From: Calditrichia bacterium
GTDB lineage: Bacteria; Calditrichota; Calditrichia; RBG-13-44-9; J075
NCBI GenBank assembly: GCA_028284445.1
Contig: JANQRS010000009.1
Span: 1-64,000, forward strand
Length of the DNA stretch: 64,000 nucleotides
Direction: 5' to 3'
In this document: positions 52,346 to 60,862 of the stretch, piece by piece
How positions within the stretch are numbered: position 1 is the first letter of the stretch
How the letters are laid out: each line of letters starts with the position of its first letter
Notes under the pieces: generated by a model
Told to the model about the DNA's origin: nothing
Seen by the model: the letters and a program-made list of their open reading frames with translations, nothing else
Database searches by the model: none
Program-made: the position numbers and the translations under genes

Positions 52346-52720
52346 TTATGTAGATTCCTGCCCCGGTGTTTTGAGGCTATTACCAAGAGCTATAAGCGCG
52401 TCGGCCAGACCTTGCCGGTCTGCAGATGCGTCCTGAGTATCACTGATCATTTCTCTGAGGTTGCTTTCTGTAGATTGCAATCGATCATTAAAGCGATTTT
52501 CCGTTTCTTTTAACGCTTCCTGCAAGGCCGTCAATGCCTTGGAGCGCTCCTCTTGTAACGCTGAGAGTGATTTCTCTATACCGGAAAAGAACTGTTTGAT
52601 TTCTCCGCGCAGATCATCAATTTGCGATTGCATTTTGGCCATATTTTCATCGTAGCTGGCCATCTGATCGCCAAAAATCAGATCGCGAATCTGATCTACA
52701 TTCGTACTTTTGTCGCTCAT
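52346..52720 (-). CDS. Coiled-coil protein, first gene of the GTPase operon
   Basis: 124 residues from the ATG at 52720, with AGGTGA 5 bases upstream; a longer frame to 52816 has no ribosome site. It begins MSDKSTNVDQIRDLIFGDQ, then is almost all heptad coiled coil ('MAKMQSQIDDLRGEIKQFFS', 'LQEERSKALTALQEALKETE', 'RFNDRLQSTESNLREMISDT') and ends in a short helix 'GLADALIALGNSLK'. It probably oligomerises and could tether the GTPase partner. I know no name for it. Confidence 0.7.
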   Translation of the reverse strand: MSDKSTNVDQIRDLIFGDQMASYDENMAKMQSQIDDLRGEIKQFFSGIEKSLSALQEERSKALTALQEALKETENRFNDRLQSTESNLREMISDTQDASADRQGLADALIALGNSLKTPGQEST

Positions 52721-52744
52721 ATACTTCACCTGCATATCCGGCCG

Positions 52745-52760
52745 GGCATTTGCCTGACCA
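52745..52760 (-). promoter_or_regulatory. Weak sigma-54-like promoter before the GTPase operon
   Basis: Minus-strand TGGTCAGGCAAATGCC has GG and GC separated by exactly 10 bases, the -24/-12 spacing, and matches TGG, G and TGC of TGGCACGNNNNTTGC. A start near 52734 would leave a very short leader with the AGGTGA site. The match is poor at the CAC positions and could be chance. Confidence 0.25.
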
Positions 52761-53215
52761 AAACTAGTTACATGGGAACGGATTAGTGAATTGCAATTGG
52801 TAGAAAACGGCCTCACAATGCAATTTATTGTTGTTTTGTGATTTTTTCAGCTGTAAAAAAGATCTTTCTCTACGCCACTGAAAATCACGTAAAAAAGCAC
52901 TGATCGCCACTTTTTTTGAATCGGATTTAAAGATACAGTGCATTGCCTTAAATTCCAAAATCCTTTTTGGGACCGAATATTGGCACTACGTGCCCAATTC
53001 TTTATTCCTGCTATGTTTGTGACGATCGCTTATCTTCCCTTGTAGAGACAAGCAGGCGCTGCAAAAGTCACAATATCAGCCCGATTTTCGGTCTGCGCGA
53101 GGATATTGTATAGGCATCGAGGCCAGGAAAATCGCAACCCAAACGCAGTTTACCCGTCCATATAGCTATGGTGTAGTGAGGGAAATCGTTTTCACGTCGT
53201 CGCAACGGAGGTGTT
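52761..53215. other. Divergent AT-rich intergenic region
   Basis: Between the GTPase operon and the LiaF-like gene. It contains an imperfect dyad TTGGCAC-TAC-GTGCCCAA at 52980-52997 and AT-rich tracts suited to promoters. No gene is supported. Confidence 0.4.
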
Positions 53216-53746
53216 ATGGATACCAAATCTTTGGCCATCGGCCTGATTCTTATTACAGTTGGCGCACTATTGCTGGCAGATAATCTCAACTACATTTACC
53301 TGAGCTGGGGAACCTTCTGGCCTTGGTTGTTGCTTGGCAGCGGTGCGGTCTTTTGTTTGGCCTGGTTGAAAGATCGAACGCAGAATGGCTTGTTAATTCC
53401 CGGCATTACCTTTCTTGTTTACGGCGGCTTGTTTTGGTATTGCGCTAACTTTGGCTGGTGGCGCATGGGCGATGACAATCTCTGGGCCTTTTTCCTGATT
53501 GGCCCGGGCCTGGGATTCCTGGCCATGTATTTCTTTGGTTCCCAGGAAAAGCCGCTTTTGATTCCGGCCGGCATTCTTACCGGTCTTGGTGTAGTGTTTC
53601 TTTCCGGCCCTGATAACTTACGCTTTGTTTGGCCGATCGCATTGATTATAATCGGGTTTCAATTGTTGCGGCGTGGACGAAGCAATCAGGAAGCAGCACT
53701 TTCGCGCCCGGACAGCGCCGCTATTTCTCCACCTGACGAATCCTGA
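53216..53746 (+). CDS. LiaF/LiaI transmembrane-region family protein
   Basis: 176 residues; CGGAGG lies 5 bases before the ATG. Five or six membrane segments in paired helices, with the LiaF-type TM pattern 'AIGLILITVGALLLADNLNY', 'LSWGTFWPWLLLGSGAVFCL' and the similar 'LRFVWPIALIIIGFQLLRRG' near the end. The C-terminal tail is polar. Relatives sense or moderate envelope stress in other bacteria; here there is no kinase next to it. It is followed 8 bases later by a YqiA-like esterase gene. Confidence 0.75.
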   Translation: MDTKSLAIGLILITVGALLLADNLNYIYLSWGTFWPWLLLGSGAVFCLAWLKDRTQNGLLIPGITFLVYGGLFWYCANFGWWRMGDDNLWAFFLIGPGLGFLAMYFFGSQEKPLLIPAGILTGLGVVFLSGPDNLRFVWPIALIIIGFQLLRRGRSNQEAALSRPDSAAISPPDES

Positions 53747-53754
53747 GTGTTTGC

Positions 53755-54390
53755 ATGAACTACATCTATCTTCACGGTTTCTGTTCCAGTGAGAATTCAT
53801 ATAAAGGGAGTTACTTCCGTGATAAGATGGGTGATCGAGGCGTCAAGCTACACACGCCCGATCTCAATGGAGAGAATTTCGAACATCTGACAATTTCCAG
53901 CCAGCTTGAAATTGTTCGCCGTCTTGCCGGGGAGGTATCCGGCGACATTACCATGATGGGCTCGAGCATGGGGGCATATCTTTCCGCCCTTTTTGCGGAA
54001 GAGGAAAAGCGCGTAAAGCAACTGGTGTTAATCGCGCCGGCATTCCAATTTGCTACTCGCTACTTAAATCGCCTTGAGACAGAGGTTTTGGAACGCTGGG
54101 AGCGCAAGCGTTACATAGAGCTGTATCACTACGGTTACAAAGACATTCGCAAGCTGCATATCGGCATATTGGAAGACGCCCGGCCATACGATGCGACACA
54201 GCTGCGACGCAACCTCCCTACCCTGCTTATGCATGGACTGAATGATGAAACCGTGCCCTACCAATTGAGCATTGACTATCTTTCCGAACACCCGCAAAGC
54301 CGACTCTTGCTCTTACCCTCGGATCATCAATTGACAGACAGCGTAGAAGTGCTGTGGCAAAACGCCGCTCAGTTTTTGGAGATAGTTTGA
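53755..54390 (+). CDS. YqiA/YcfP-like alpha/beta hydrolase
   Basis: 211 residues. 'YIYLHGFCSSENSYKGSYFR' (oxyanion region, about 3-22), nucleophile Ser in 'ITMMGSSMGAYLSALFAEEE' (GxSxG), Asp in 'MHGLNDETVPY' and His in 'LLPSDHQLTD' form a complete triad. The family has esterase activity but no known physiological substrate. It is probably cotranscribed with the LiaF-like gene. Confidence 0.85.
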   Translation: MNYIYLHGFCSSENSYKGSYFRDKMGDRGVKLHTPDLNGENFEHLTISSQLEIVRRLAGEVSGDITMMGSSMGAYLSALFAEEEKRVKQLVLIAPAFQFATRYLNRLETEVLERWERKRYIELYHYGYKDIRKLHIGILEDARPYDATQLRRNLPTLLMHGLNDETVPYQLSIDYLSEHPQSRLLLLPSDHQLTDSVEVLWQNAAQFLEIV

Positions 54391-54432
54391 GTATTCGCTG
54401 AGCTATTAAATTTCGGGTCTATTGGAATGACG

Positions 54433-55599
54433 ATGAAAAGACGAGATTTCTTAAGAGTGTGCGGGATGCTGGGTTTGAGCTTACCTATATCAGCCGCGCT
54501 TAGCAATTGCAACAAAGTGAAACTCCCGGCGAGCGAGGTGGGCAAAGTAGTTATTGTCGGTGCCGGTGCCGCAGGCCTTTCCGCAGGCCACCTGTTGCAG
54601 AAGCAAGGTATTGAGTTCCAAATTCTCGAGGCTTCGTCCAAATACGGTGGTCGAATGAAGCGCACGACCGAATTTGCAAATTTTCCGATTCCACTTGGCG
54701 CCGAATGGATACACGTAAAGCCTGGTATCCTTGACGAGATCGTCAATGATGATTCGGTGGACGTCAACATTAAAACGACGCTATATGATCCGGATCTTGC
54801 GGATACATTATACAGGGGAGTACGTTTACCGCTTAGTGAGGGTGGTTTTAGTGAAGATAGCAAGTTTATCAATGCTACCTGGTTTGACTTCTTCGAACAG
54901 TATATTGTCCCGTCTATTGAAGGCTGTATCAGCTACAATACAGTAGTTGACACCATTGATTATTCGGCCAAAGTGATCCAGGTTGCGAGCAAGGACAAGA
55001 CCTACATGGCTGATCGAGTGATTGTGAACGCCCCAGTAAAGATACTACAAAACGGTGCAATCACCTTTACGCCCGGCTTGCCTCAGCAAAAACAAGATGC
55101 CATTGATAAGGTGAGAGTGTGGGATGGCTGCAAGGCATTTATCGAGTTTTCGGAAAAATTCTACCCGACCTTCATTGCTTTTGACATAACACCGACAACT
55201 GCGGGACAGAAGCTTTACTACGATGCGTCTTATGGGCAAAACACAACTCAGCACATCCTTGGTTTGTTTGCTGTCGGCACTGGAGCAAGTCCTTATGTCG
55301 AGCTGAGCGACGATAAGCTCATCAAATACATACTGAACGAACTTGATGAACTCTGCGACGCTCAAGCATCGCCCAACTATGTAAAGCATATCTTTCAGAA
55401 TTGGAATGCAGAACCCTACGCAAATGGCGCCTACGTAATGGACGATGAGAGCTGGAGAGTTGTGCGAAGACTCGGCAAGAGCATGGATGATCGACTTTTC
55501 TTTGCTGGTGATGCATACACTGATGGATCCGATTGGAGTAGCGTTCACGCCGCCGCGCGCTCGGCAAGGAGAGCTGTAGACGAAATAGTGTATGGCTAA
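54433..55599 (+). CDS. Flavin amine oxidase, Tat-exported lipoprotein-like
   Basis: 388 residues from the ATG at 54433 (another ATG two codons earlier). The start 'MKRRDFLRVCGMLGLSLPIS' is a twin-arginine signal, ending at 'AALSNC', a possible lipobox. FAD Rossmann motif 'KVVIVGAGAAGLSAGHLLQK' with 'FQILEASSKYGGRMKRT' (GG doublet) follows, then 'PIPLGAEWIHVKP'. The C-terminal flavin motif is 'RLFFAGDAYTDGSDWSSVHA'. It is shorter than plant or animal amine oxidases (about 450-500), with a reduced middle. It would act in the periplasm; the substrate is unknown. Confidence 0.87.
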   Translation: MKRRDFLRVCGMLGLSLPISAALSNCNKVKLPASEVGKVVIVGAGAAGLSAGHLLQKQGIEFQILEASSKYGGRMKRTTEFANFPIPLGAEWIHVKPGILDEIVNDDSVDVNIKTTLYDPDLADTLYRGVRLPLSEGGFSEDSKFINATWFDFFEQYIVPSIEGCISYNTVVDTIDYSAKVIQVASKDKTYMADRVIVNAPVKILQNGAITFTPGLPQQKQDAIDKVRVWDGCKAFIEFSEKFYPTFIAFDITPTTAGQKLYYDASYGQNTTQHILGLFAVGTGASPYVELSDDKLIKYILNELDELCDAQASPNYVKHIFQNWNAEPYANGAYVMDDESWRVVRRLGKSMDDRLFFAGDAYTDGSDWSSVHAAARSARRAVDEIVYG

Positions 55600-55616
55600 G
55601 CTACCAGCATTGTCTA

Positions 55617-55643
55617 ACGCACGGGCAGAAACCGCCCGTGCGT
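55617..55643. terminator. Hairpin between amine oxidase and metB genes
   Basis: 10-bp perfect stem ACGCACGGGC / GCCCGTGCGT with a 7-base loop, between two converging genes. There is no T run; it is probably a shared weak terminator. Confidence 0.65.
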
Positions 55644-55650
55644 GAATAGA

Positions 55651-56892
55651 TTATCCCAATACGCGGTCAAGATCTGTCAGCAGATCCTCCGTATCTTCAA
55701 GCCCCACTGAAATTCGCACCAGGCTATTAGTTATCCCTGCTTCTGCCTGTGCCTCCGGCGTCATCGATGAATGACTCATGGATTTCGGATGTTGAATGAG
55801 AGACTCAACTCCACCGAAAGATTCCGACAAAAAGAAGAGTTCAGTCCCTTCGCAAACGGTCCGCGCTTTTTCGATGCCGCCTTTCAACTCAAATGACATC
55901 ATGCCGCCATAGCCTTTGGTCTGTTTTTGGATCAGGTCAAATTGCGGATGACTGGGAAGCCCCGGGAAATAAACCCGTGATACCGCCGGGTGGTCTTCAA
56001 GAAACTTTGCAATTTCCAGGGCTGATCTTTGATGTTCGCGCATCCGCAGTGCCAGCGTCTTAATGCCACGCAAAATCAACCATGAATCGAAAGCGCCAAG
56101 CACGGCACCCAGGGCATTGGCAGTAAAGGCCAGATCCTCAATCTGCGACTCTTCGCGGCAAACAATTGCGCCGCCAAGGCCATCATTATGTCCGCTAAGA
56201 TATTTGGTGGCTGAGTGGACGACATAATCTGCCCCAAATTTGATCGGCTGCTGATTAAAAGGCGTGAGAACAGTATTATCTACCATCGACACCAGATCAT
56301 GTGCCCGGGCAACAGCAATGACGGCTTCTAAATCAACAATGTTAAATAGGGGATTTGAGGGGGTTTCGATCCAGATGGCCTTGGTATTGGGACGGATTTC
56401 CGCGGCAATCCGATCGATATTGGTCAGGGGAATGTAGCTCACCTGGAGTCCGGCATGTTTCTGAAGGTGGTTAAAGAGACGAATGGTGCCACCGTATACA
56501 TCATTGCCGCAAATGATGTGATCGCCTTTTTCAAAACGGTTCATCAGAGTCAACTCAGCTGCCTGGCCGGTCGCCAAGGCGCTACAATAGACGCCGCCTT
56601 CCAGGGCAGCCAGGTTGTCCTCCAGCGCCTGACGTGTCGGATTTCCACAACGGGAATATTCGAATTCGCCCGGCTCTCCCATGCCTTTGAAGACGAAGGT
56701 GGTGCTTTGGTGAATCGGTGTTACAATCGCACGCGAATACGGATCCGGTGTAATCCCGGCGTGAATGCTCTGCGTTTGAAAACCGTAGTTGCTTTTTGCA
56801 GCAGCGGAACAGTCGCTTTCATTTTCTCGCTCGCTGATTTCTTCCGGTGCCAGGATCAAAGTGTCGCTGCTGCTGTCGTTTAATGGTGTCAT
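55651..56892 (-). CDS. metB: Cys/Met metabolism PLP enzyme (cystathionine gamma-synthase-like)
   Basis: 413 residues. The gamma-family has 'NYGFQTQSIHAGITPDPYSR' (about 35-54), 'PIHQSTTFVF', 'EYSRCGNPTRQALEDNLAAL', 'ALATGQAAELTLMN', 'DHIICGNDVYGGTIRLF', 'IWIETPSNPLFNIVDL', and PLP Lys in 'VVHSATKYLSGHNDGLGG'. About 35 extra acidic/Ser residues precede the usual start. It lies downstream of metX in a SAM-riboswitch leader operon, so it uses O-acylhomoserine to form cystathionine or, with sulfide, homocysteine; the two reactions cannot be told apart from sequence alone. Confidence 0.82.
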   Translation of the reverse strand: MTPLNDSSSDTLILAPEEISERENESDCSAAAKSNYGFQTQSIHAGITPDPYSRAIVTPIHQSTTFVFKGMGEPGEFEYSRCGNPTRQALEDNLAALEGGVYCSALATGQAAELTLMNRFEKGDHIICGNDVYGGTIRLFNHLQKHAGLQVSYIPLTNIDRIAAEIRPNTKAIWIETPSNPLFNIVDLEAVIAVARAHDLVSMVDNTVLTPFNQQPIKFGADYVVHSATKYLSGHNDGLGGAIVCREESQIEDLAFTANALGAVLGAFDSWLILRGIKTLALRMREHQRSALEIAKFLEDHPAVSRVYFPGLPSHPQFDLIQKQTKGYGGMMSFELKGGIEKARTVCEGTELFFLSESFGGVESLIQHPKSMSHSSMTPEAQAEAGITNSLVRISVGLEDTEDLLTDLDRVLG

Positions 56893-56992
56893 GATAAATC
56901 CCCTTCGCTGTTCTTGGCTGCCCCGGGTTTCTCTAATTTATCCCGGGAGTCATTTGATTGATGTATTGGTTTTTCAGTTGTTCTCAAATCTG

Positions 56993-58120
56993 CTAGATAT
57001 CGTTTTGGTTTAGAAAGTCTCCTACGATATTGCTCAGCTGTTCGGTCTCGAGTAAAAATGCATCATGCCCAAACTCGGTTTTTACTTCATGAAATGAGAC
57101 CCTGGGATTATACGGCGCCAGCAAGTCAGCAATTTCTTTTTGCTGATAAAGCGGAAACAGCAAATCGCTGTCGAAACCGATCACACACGCCGGCGCTTTA
57201 ATCCGGCGAACGCCCTCAGCAAATGAAGAGCAACCGAGTCCGAGATCAAACAGGTCCATCGCTTTTGATAAATACAGGTAGGTGTTGGCGTCGAACCAGG
57301 TGCCGAGCTTCCGGCCGTGGTGTTGGAGATAGGCTTCTATTTCGAAACGAGCGTGAAGGTCAAAGAAATCTTTGTCTGCAAATTGACGCCCGAAGCGTTC
57401 AGCAAAGTGCTTTTCACTGCGATAAGTGATAAAACCCATCTGCCGCGCAAGTTCAATTCCGTCCAATGGTGGACCGCTTTCGTAGTAGTTGCCGTTGTTC
57501 CATGCCGGGTCCAGCATGATTGCCTGACGCTGCGTCTTGCGATAGGCAATGGACTGCGGATAGGCTCGACCGGGCGCGGCCATTATCACAATCGAGTCGA
57601 CGATTTCAGGGTAAAGTGCTGCCCATTCCATGGCCTGCATGGCGCCCATTGACCCGCCGGCGACGCTACGTAATCGAGAAACACCCAATTCATCGAGCAA
57701 ATGACGGGCGGCACGGACCATATCGCGTATGGTAATGACTGGAAAGGAAGTTCCGTAGGGCTTCCCGGTTATCGGGTTAAGTGACGCCGGGCCACTGCTG
57801 CCGGAGCATCCGCCAATAACATTGGCGCAAATGATGAAGTAGCGCTCGGTATCGAAAACACAGCCGGGACCAACCAGGTTTTGCCACCAGCCAGGCCGTC
57901 CGTTGCCGGCAGCCACGTGACTGGTGCCTGTCAACGCATGGGTGATAAGAATGGCGTTGTCACCTCGATAACTGCCCCAGGTCTCGTAGCAGAGCTCCAG
58001 GTTCTCGAGACGTGCGCCGCAATCGAAGCGAAATGAATCAATGATGATTTGCTGCTTTTCGCCGGTTTCCAGGATCGCTTTCAAAATGGCTCCTTGTCTT
58101 TCCTCTGTTGTTCGGATCAT
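56993..58120 (-). CDS. metX: Homoserine O-acetyltransferase
   Basis: 375 residues from the ATG at 58120, which has no ribosome site; a TTG at 58084 with AAGGAG 5 bases before it would give 363 residues and a still complete enzyme. The alpha/beta hydrolase fold has 'LELCYETWGSYRGDNAILIT', 'HALTGTSHVA', 'GGCSGSSGPASLNPITGKPY', nucleophile Ser in 'SVAGGSMGAMQAMEWA', Asp in 'IGFDSDLLFPLYQQ' and His in 'TEFGHDAFLLE'. It activates homoserine for methionine synthesis; acetyl versus succinyl specificity was not determined. Two SAM-I riboswitches lie upstream. Confidence 0.9.
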   Translation of the reverse strand: MIRTTEERQGAILKAILETGEKQQIIIDSFRFDCGARLENLELCYETWGSYRGDNAILITHALTGTSHVAAGNGRPGWWQNLVGPGCVFDTERYFIICANVIGGCSGSSGPASLNPITGKPYGTSFPVITIRDMVRAARHLLDELGVSRLRSVAGGSMGAMQAMEWAALYPEIVDSIVIMAAPGRAYPQSIAYRKTQRQAIMLDPAWNNGNYYESGPPLDGIELARQMGFITYRSEKHFAERFGRQFADKDFFDLHARFEIEAYLQHHGRKLGTWFDANTYLYLSKAMDLFDLGLGCSSFAEGVRRIKAPACVIGFDSDLLFPLYQQKEIADLLAPYNPRVSFHEVKTEFGHDAFLLETEQLSNIVGDFLNQNDI

Positions 58121-58125
58121 GCGAA

Positions 58126-58159
58126 ACAAAAAAGCCCCTTCGCTCTGAGAGGAAGGGGC
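58126..58159 (-). terminator. Terminator of riboswitch B
   Basis: Minus-strand stem GAAGGGGC / GCCCCTTC closes the CTCTCAGAGC loop and is followed by T6. It comes directly before the metX start codon. The hairpin arms are identical to those of the terminator at 58374-58406. Confidence 0.92.
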
Positions 58160-58175
58160 CGTTTTCTATTTCAGC

Positions 58176-58288
58176 ACTTATCTCTCAAGAAACGATTGTT
58201 TCTCGCAAGAATTAGCACCTTTTCCCGAGCAATCGGGATAGGTTGCCAAGGCTTCACAGGGCTCGTCCCTCCACCTTTCTTGATAAGT
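58176..58288 (-). promoter_or_regulatory. SAM-I riboswitch B (proximal to metX)
   Basis: S-box aptamer on the minus strand: P1 CTTATC / GATAAG, AAGGTGGAGGGAC, GCCCTGTGAAGCCTTGGCAA, CCCGA / TCGGG (P3), AAAGGTGCTAATTCTTGCG, then AGAGATAAG. When SAM binds, the terminator at 58126-58159 should form and stop metX-metB transcription. Confidence 0.95.
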
Positions 58289-58373
58289 TTTTATGTACGT
58301 TTTGCTAGGCTATATACATCTCCGCTTTAGACTCTCGATATTTTGGTCGCGCAGCAGAGCTGCGCAACAGCAT

Positions 58374-58406
58374 AAAAAAAGCCCCTTCGCTCTGAGAGGA
58401 AGGGGC
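58374..58406 (-). terminator. Terminator of riboswitch A
   Basis: Minus-strand stem GAAGGGGC / GCCCCTTC with a 10-base loop and T7. It is the same hairpin as the one before metX, at offset 247. Confidence 0.92.
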
Positions 58407-58420
58407 TATATAAAATATCC

Positions 58421-58533
58421 ACTTATCTCCCAAGAAACGATTGTCTCTCGCAAGAATTAGCACCTTTTCCCGGATAGTCAGGATAGGTTGCCAAGGTTTC
58501 ACAGGGCTTGTCCCTCCACCTTTCTTGATAAGC
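58421..58533 (-). promoter_or_regulatory. SAM-I riboswitch A (promoter-proximal)
   Basis: Complete S-box aptamer with the same blocks as riboswitch B and few differences: ACAAGCCCTGTGAAACCTTG instead of ACGAGCCCTGTGAAGCCTTG, and P3 written CCTG / CGGG (a wobble pair, one pair shorter). It is transcribed first. With riboswitch B it forms two tandem on/off elements in one leader. Confidence 0.95.
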
Positions 58534-58624
58534 TAAGGCTTCTATGTCGTCATATGGTACTGCAAGAACCTCAGTGATAATTATCTGATAAATTTGACGA
58601 AATTGCTCGTCATATGTTGAAATC

Positions 58625-58653
58625 AATGTAATTCCGCAAAAGAAATTTGTCAA
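58625..58653 (-). promoter_or_regulatory. Promoter of the SAM-riboswitch leader
   Basis: Minus-strand TTGACA (58653-58648), a perfect -35, and TACATT (58630-58625) with a 17-base spacer. Start near 58618, about 85 bases before aptamer A. Confidence 0.75.
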
Positions 58654-58691
58654 GTTCAATGTCGCTGCGGAATGAATTTTTATTCATTCTT

Positions 58692-60431
58692 CTATTTGCG
58701 ATGCCGGTATCCGTTTGTGATCGGAAATCGGCGATCTTTGCCAAAGGCCCGTGGCGTCACTTTGATGCCGGGAGCACTTTGTCGTCGCTTGTACTCATTA
58801 ATATCCGTCAGGCGAATAACTTTCTGCACGATATCCGGCGAATAGCCCAGACCAACAATCTCATCAAAGCTCAGATCATCTTCGACATATGCACGCATAA
58901 TTGGATCAAGAATTTCATAGGGCGGTAGTGAATCGGTGTCTTTTTGATCCGGTCGCAGTTCAGCGGTCGGCGCCTTGGTAATAGTTGATACCGGGATCAT
59001 CGGCTTGCCTTCAACTTCATTGCGATACTCGCATAATTCATAGACCAGCAGCTTGGGCACGTCTTTAATTACTGCCAGGGCGCCTACCATATCACCATAT
59101 AATGTGCAGTAGCCGGTACTGTATTCACTCTTATTGCCGGTTGTCAAAACCAAAGCCCCAAATTTGTTGGAGAGCGCCATCAGCAAGACACCACGAATGC
59201 GCGCCTGTAGATTTTCTTCGGTGAGACCTGCATCGTAGCCTTCAAAGAGCGGCGCCAGTGAAGTCAGGAATTCGCTATGCAGAGACTTGATGGCAATTTC
59301 GTGAAATGTCACCCCGAAGTTCTTTGCCAGGTCGCTGGCATCGTCTTCACTTAGCTGACTGGTAAACTCGCTAGGCATGGAAACACCAATGACGTTGTCG
59401 CCACCGAGCGCATCTGCAGCAACGGCACAGGTCAGAGCCGAGTCAATCCCGCCAGACAATCCAATCAGCACTTTCTTGAAGCCGTTCTTATGAACATAGT
59501 CGCGTACGCCGAGCTTAAGTGCCTCGTAGACCTCCTGTAGATTCTCGCAAGGCGGGGTCATCATCGGCTTTTCAAGGTCTTTTTTCTTCACCCGGGAAAC
59601 GACCGGTAATTCAATTTGCTCTACATCGCCGGTTTCCATGTGAAAGAGCTTCTCCTTGCGTCGACGCGGATCGTGGAGACGCTGGCCAAACACGTTGCCG
59701 GGACGAAGATCGGCAATTAACATCGATTCTTCGAAAGAGGGCGCCCTGGCAATCACCTGTCCTTCCTCACTCAGAATCAAACTTGAGCCGTCAAAGATAA
59801 GATCGTCTTGCCCCCCAACCAGATTGCAGAAAGCAACGATCACGGCGTTGTCGCGGGCGCGAACCGCCAGCATTTCGCTACGCTCCTGAATTTTGTTCAT
59901 CGCATAGGGCGAGGCGCTGAGGTTAATGATGATTTCCGCATTACCATATAAAGACTGGCGATGTGTCGGCCCGCCGGGATACCAGATGTCCTCGCAGATA
60001 TTGATACCGATATGAATGCCATTGAAATTGAATACCGGGGCAGATTTTCCTTCCTGGAAATAACGATTTTCATCAAATACACTGTAGTTCGGCAAGAACT
60101 GTTTGTGATAGATGCCGGCGACTTCCCCTTTATGCAAAACAGCAGCAGCGTTGAAGATGTCATCGCGGCGATCGACAAAACCAACCACTGCAGTAATTTC
60201 CTTGCTATGTGGCGCCAAGCGCTCCAGGTATTTGAGATTGTCATCGATGAATTCCGGACGTAATAGCAAATCCTCCGGCGGATAGCCGGTGAGGGTCAGC
60301 TCCGGGAAAACCACCATATCACACTGCTGACTAATAGCTTCTTCGATTCGCGACTGAATCATTTTAAAATTGCCTTCGAGATCACCAACTTTGGAGTTGG
60401 TTTGGGCAAGTGCAAGGCGTAAAGATCTCAT
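58692..60431 (-). CDS. nadE: Glutamine-dependent NAD+ synthetase
   Basis: 579 residues, two domains as in the glutamine-using form. The N-terminal nitrilase-like glutaminase (about 4-270) has Glu44 in 'VVFPELTLTGYPPEDLL', Lys in 'IYHKQFLPNYSVFDE' and Cys in 'IGINICEDIWYPGGPTH'. The C-terminal NAD synthase (about 300-575) has the PP-loop 'VLIGLSGGIDSALTCAVAAD', 'VLTTGNKSEYSTGYCTLYGD' and 'PTAELRPDQKDTDSLPPYEI'. It amidates nicotinate adenine dinucleotide. AGAGGA lies 5 bases before the ATG. Confidence 0.95.
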   Translation of the reverse strand: MRSLRLALAQTNSKVGDLEGNFKMIQSRIEEAISQQCDMVVFPELTLTGYPPEDLLLRPEFIDDNLKYLERLAPHSKEITAVVGFVDRRDDIFNAAAVLHKGEVAGIYHKQFLPNYSVFDENRYFQEGKSAPVFNFNGIHIGINICEDIWYPGGPTHRQSLYGNAEIIINLSASPYAMNKIQERSEMLAVRARDNAVIVAFCNLVGGQDDLIFDGSSLILSEEGQVIARAPSFEESMLIADLRPGNVFGQRLHDPRRRKEKLFHMETGDVEQIELPVVSRVKKKDLEKPMMTPPCENLQEVYEALKLGVRDYVHKNGFKKVLIGLSGGIDSALTCAVAADALGGDNVIGVSMPSEFTSQLSEDDASDLAKNFGVTFHEIAIKSLHSEFLTSLAPLFEGYDAGLTEENLQARIRGVLLMALSNKFGALVLTTGNKSEYSTGYCTLYGDMVGALAVIKDVPKLLVYELCEYRNEVEGKPMIPVSTITKAPTAELRPDQKDTDSLPPYEILDPIMRAYVEDDLSFDEIVGLGYSPDIVQKVIRLTDINEYKRRQSAPGIKVTPRAFGKDRRFPITNGYRHRK

Positions 60432-60862
60432 GTATGTCCTCTAGGTAGATGTTCGATGCTTGCCATTCGATACTTGATGCTGGAGTGCGTCTTATTTAGT
60501 TATATTTGCCTGCCATGTTCAGTTTCGTCTTACCGTCAACTACCTTTTTTATAAAAGAAAGATAATTTTCCTACGTCTTTCACTCCAATAAATCAGGATC
60601 GGTCAGATAACCGGTTTTGATCACAGCGTTGGGAAATATGAGCTTCAACGCATGAAAATATTCATTTTTCTCTGACTATTGTCAATATTATTCAAAGATT
60701 CTCGCCATTTGTGCCGATAAAGAAAAAAAGAAACTGAAAATTGGTAGAGTACGTCACAGGTTGTAGGAAAAAAGCTACCATATTTATGCAAGTTTAGTTA
60801 ACGTACTGTAAAAAAATTCATTCTGGTACGGGCTCTCAGCAACAAGTGATATTAAAAACTTC
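60432..60862. other. AT-rich intergenic region
   Basis: Between nadE (leftward) and the tRNA (rightward). Near nadE are degenerate words of the left-end heptad (GATGCTTG, CGATACTTGATGC). The rest is AT-rich with no open frame or hairpin of note. Confidence 0.5.

Noticed and set aside
52980..52997. TTGGCAC dyad as a sigma-54 promoter
   Set aside because: It has TGGCAC but not GC at the proper -12 spacing; more likely an operator or chance dyad.
58423..58659. 78-codon minus-strand ORF
   Set aside because: It runs through the conserved SAM-I aptamer A and its promoter; the RNA explains the conservation.
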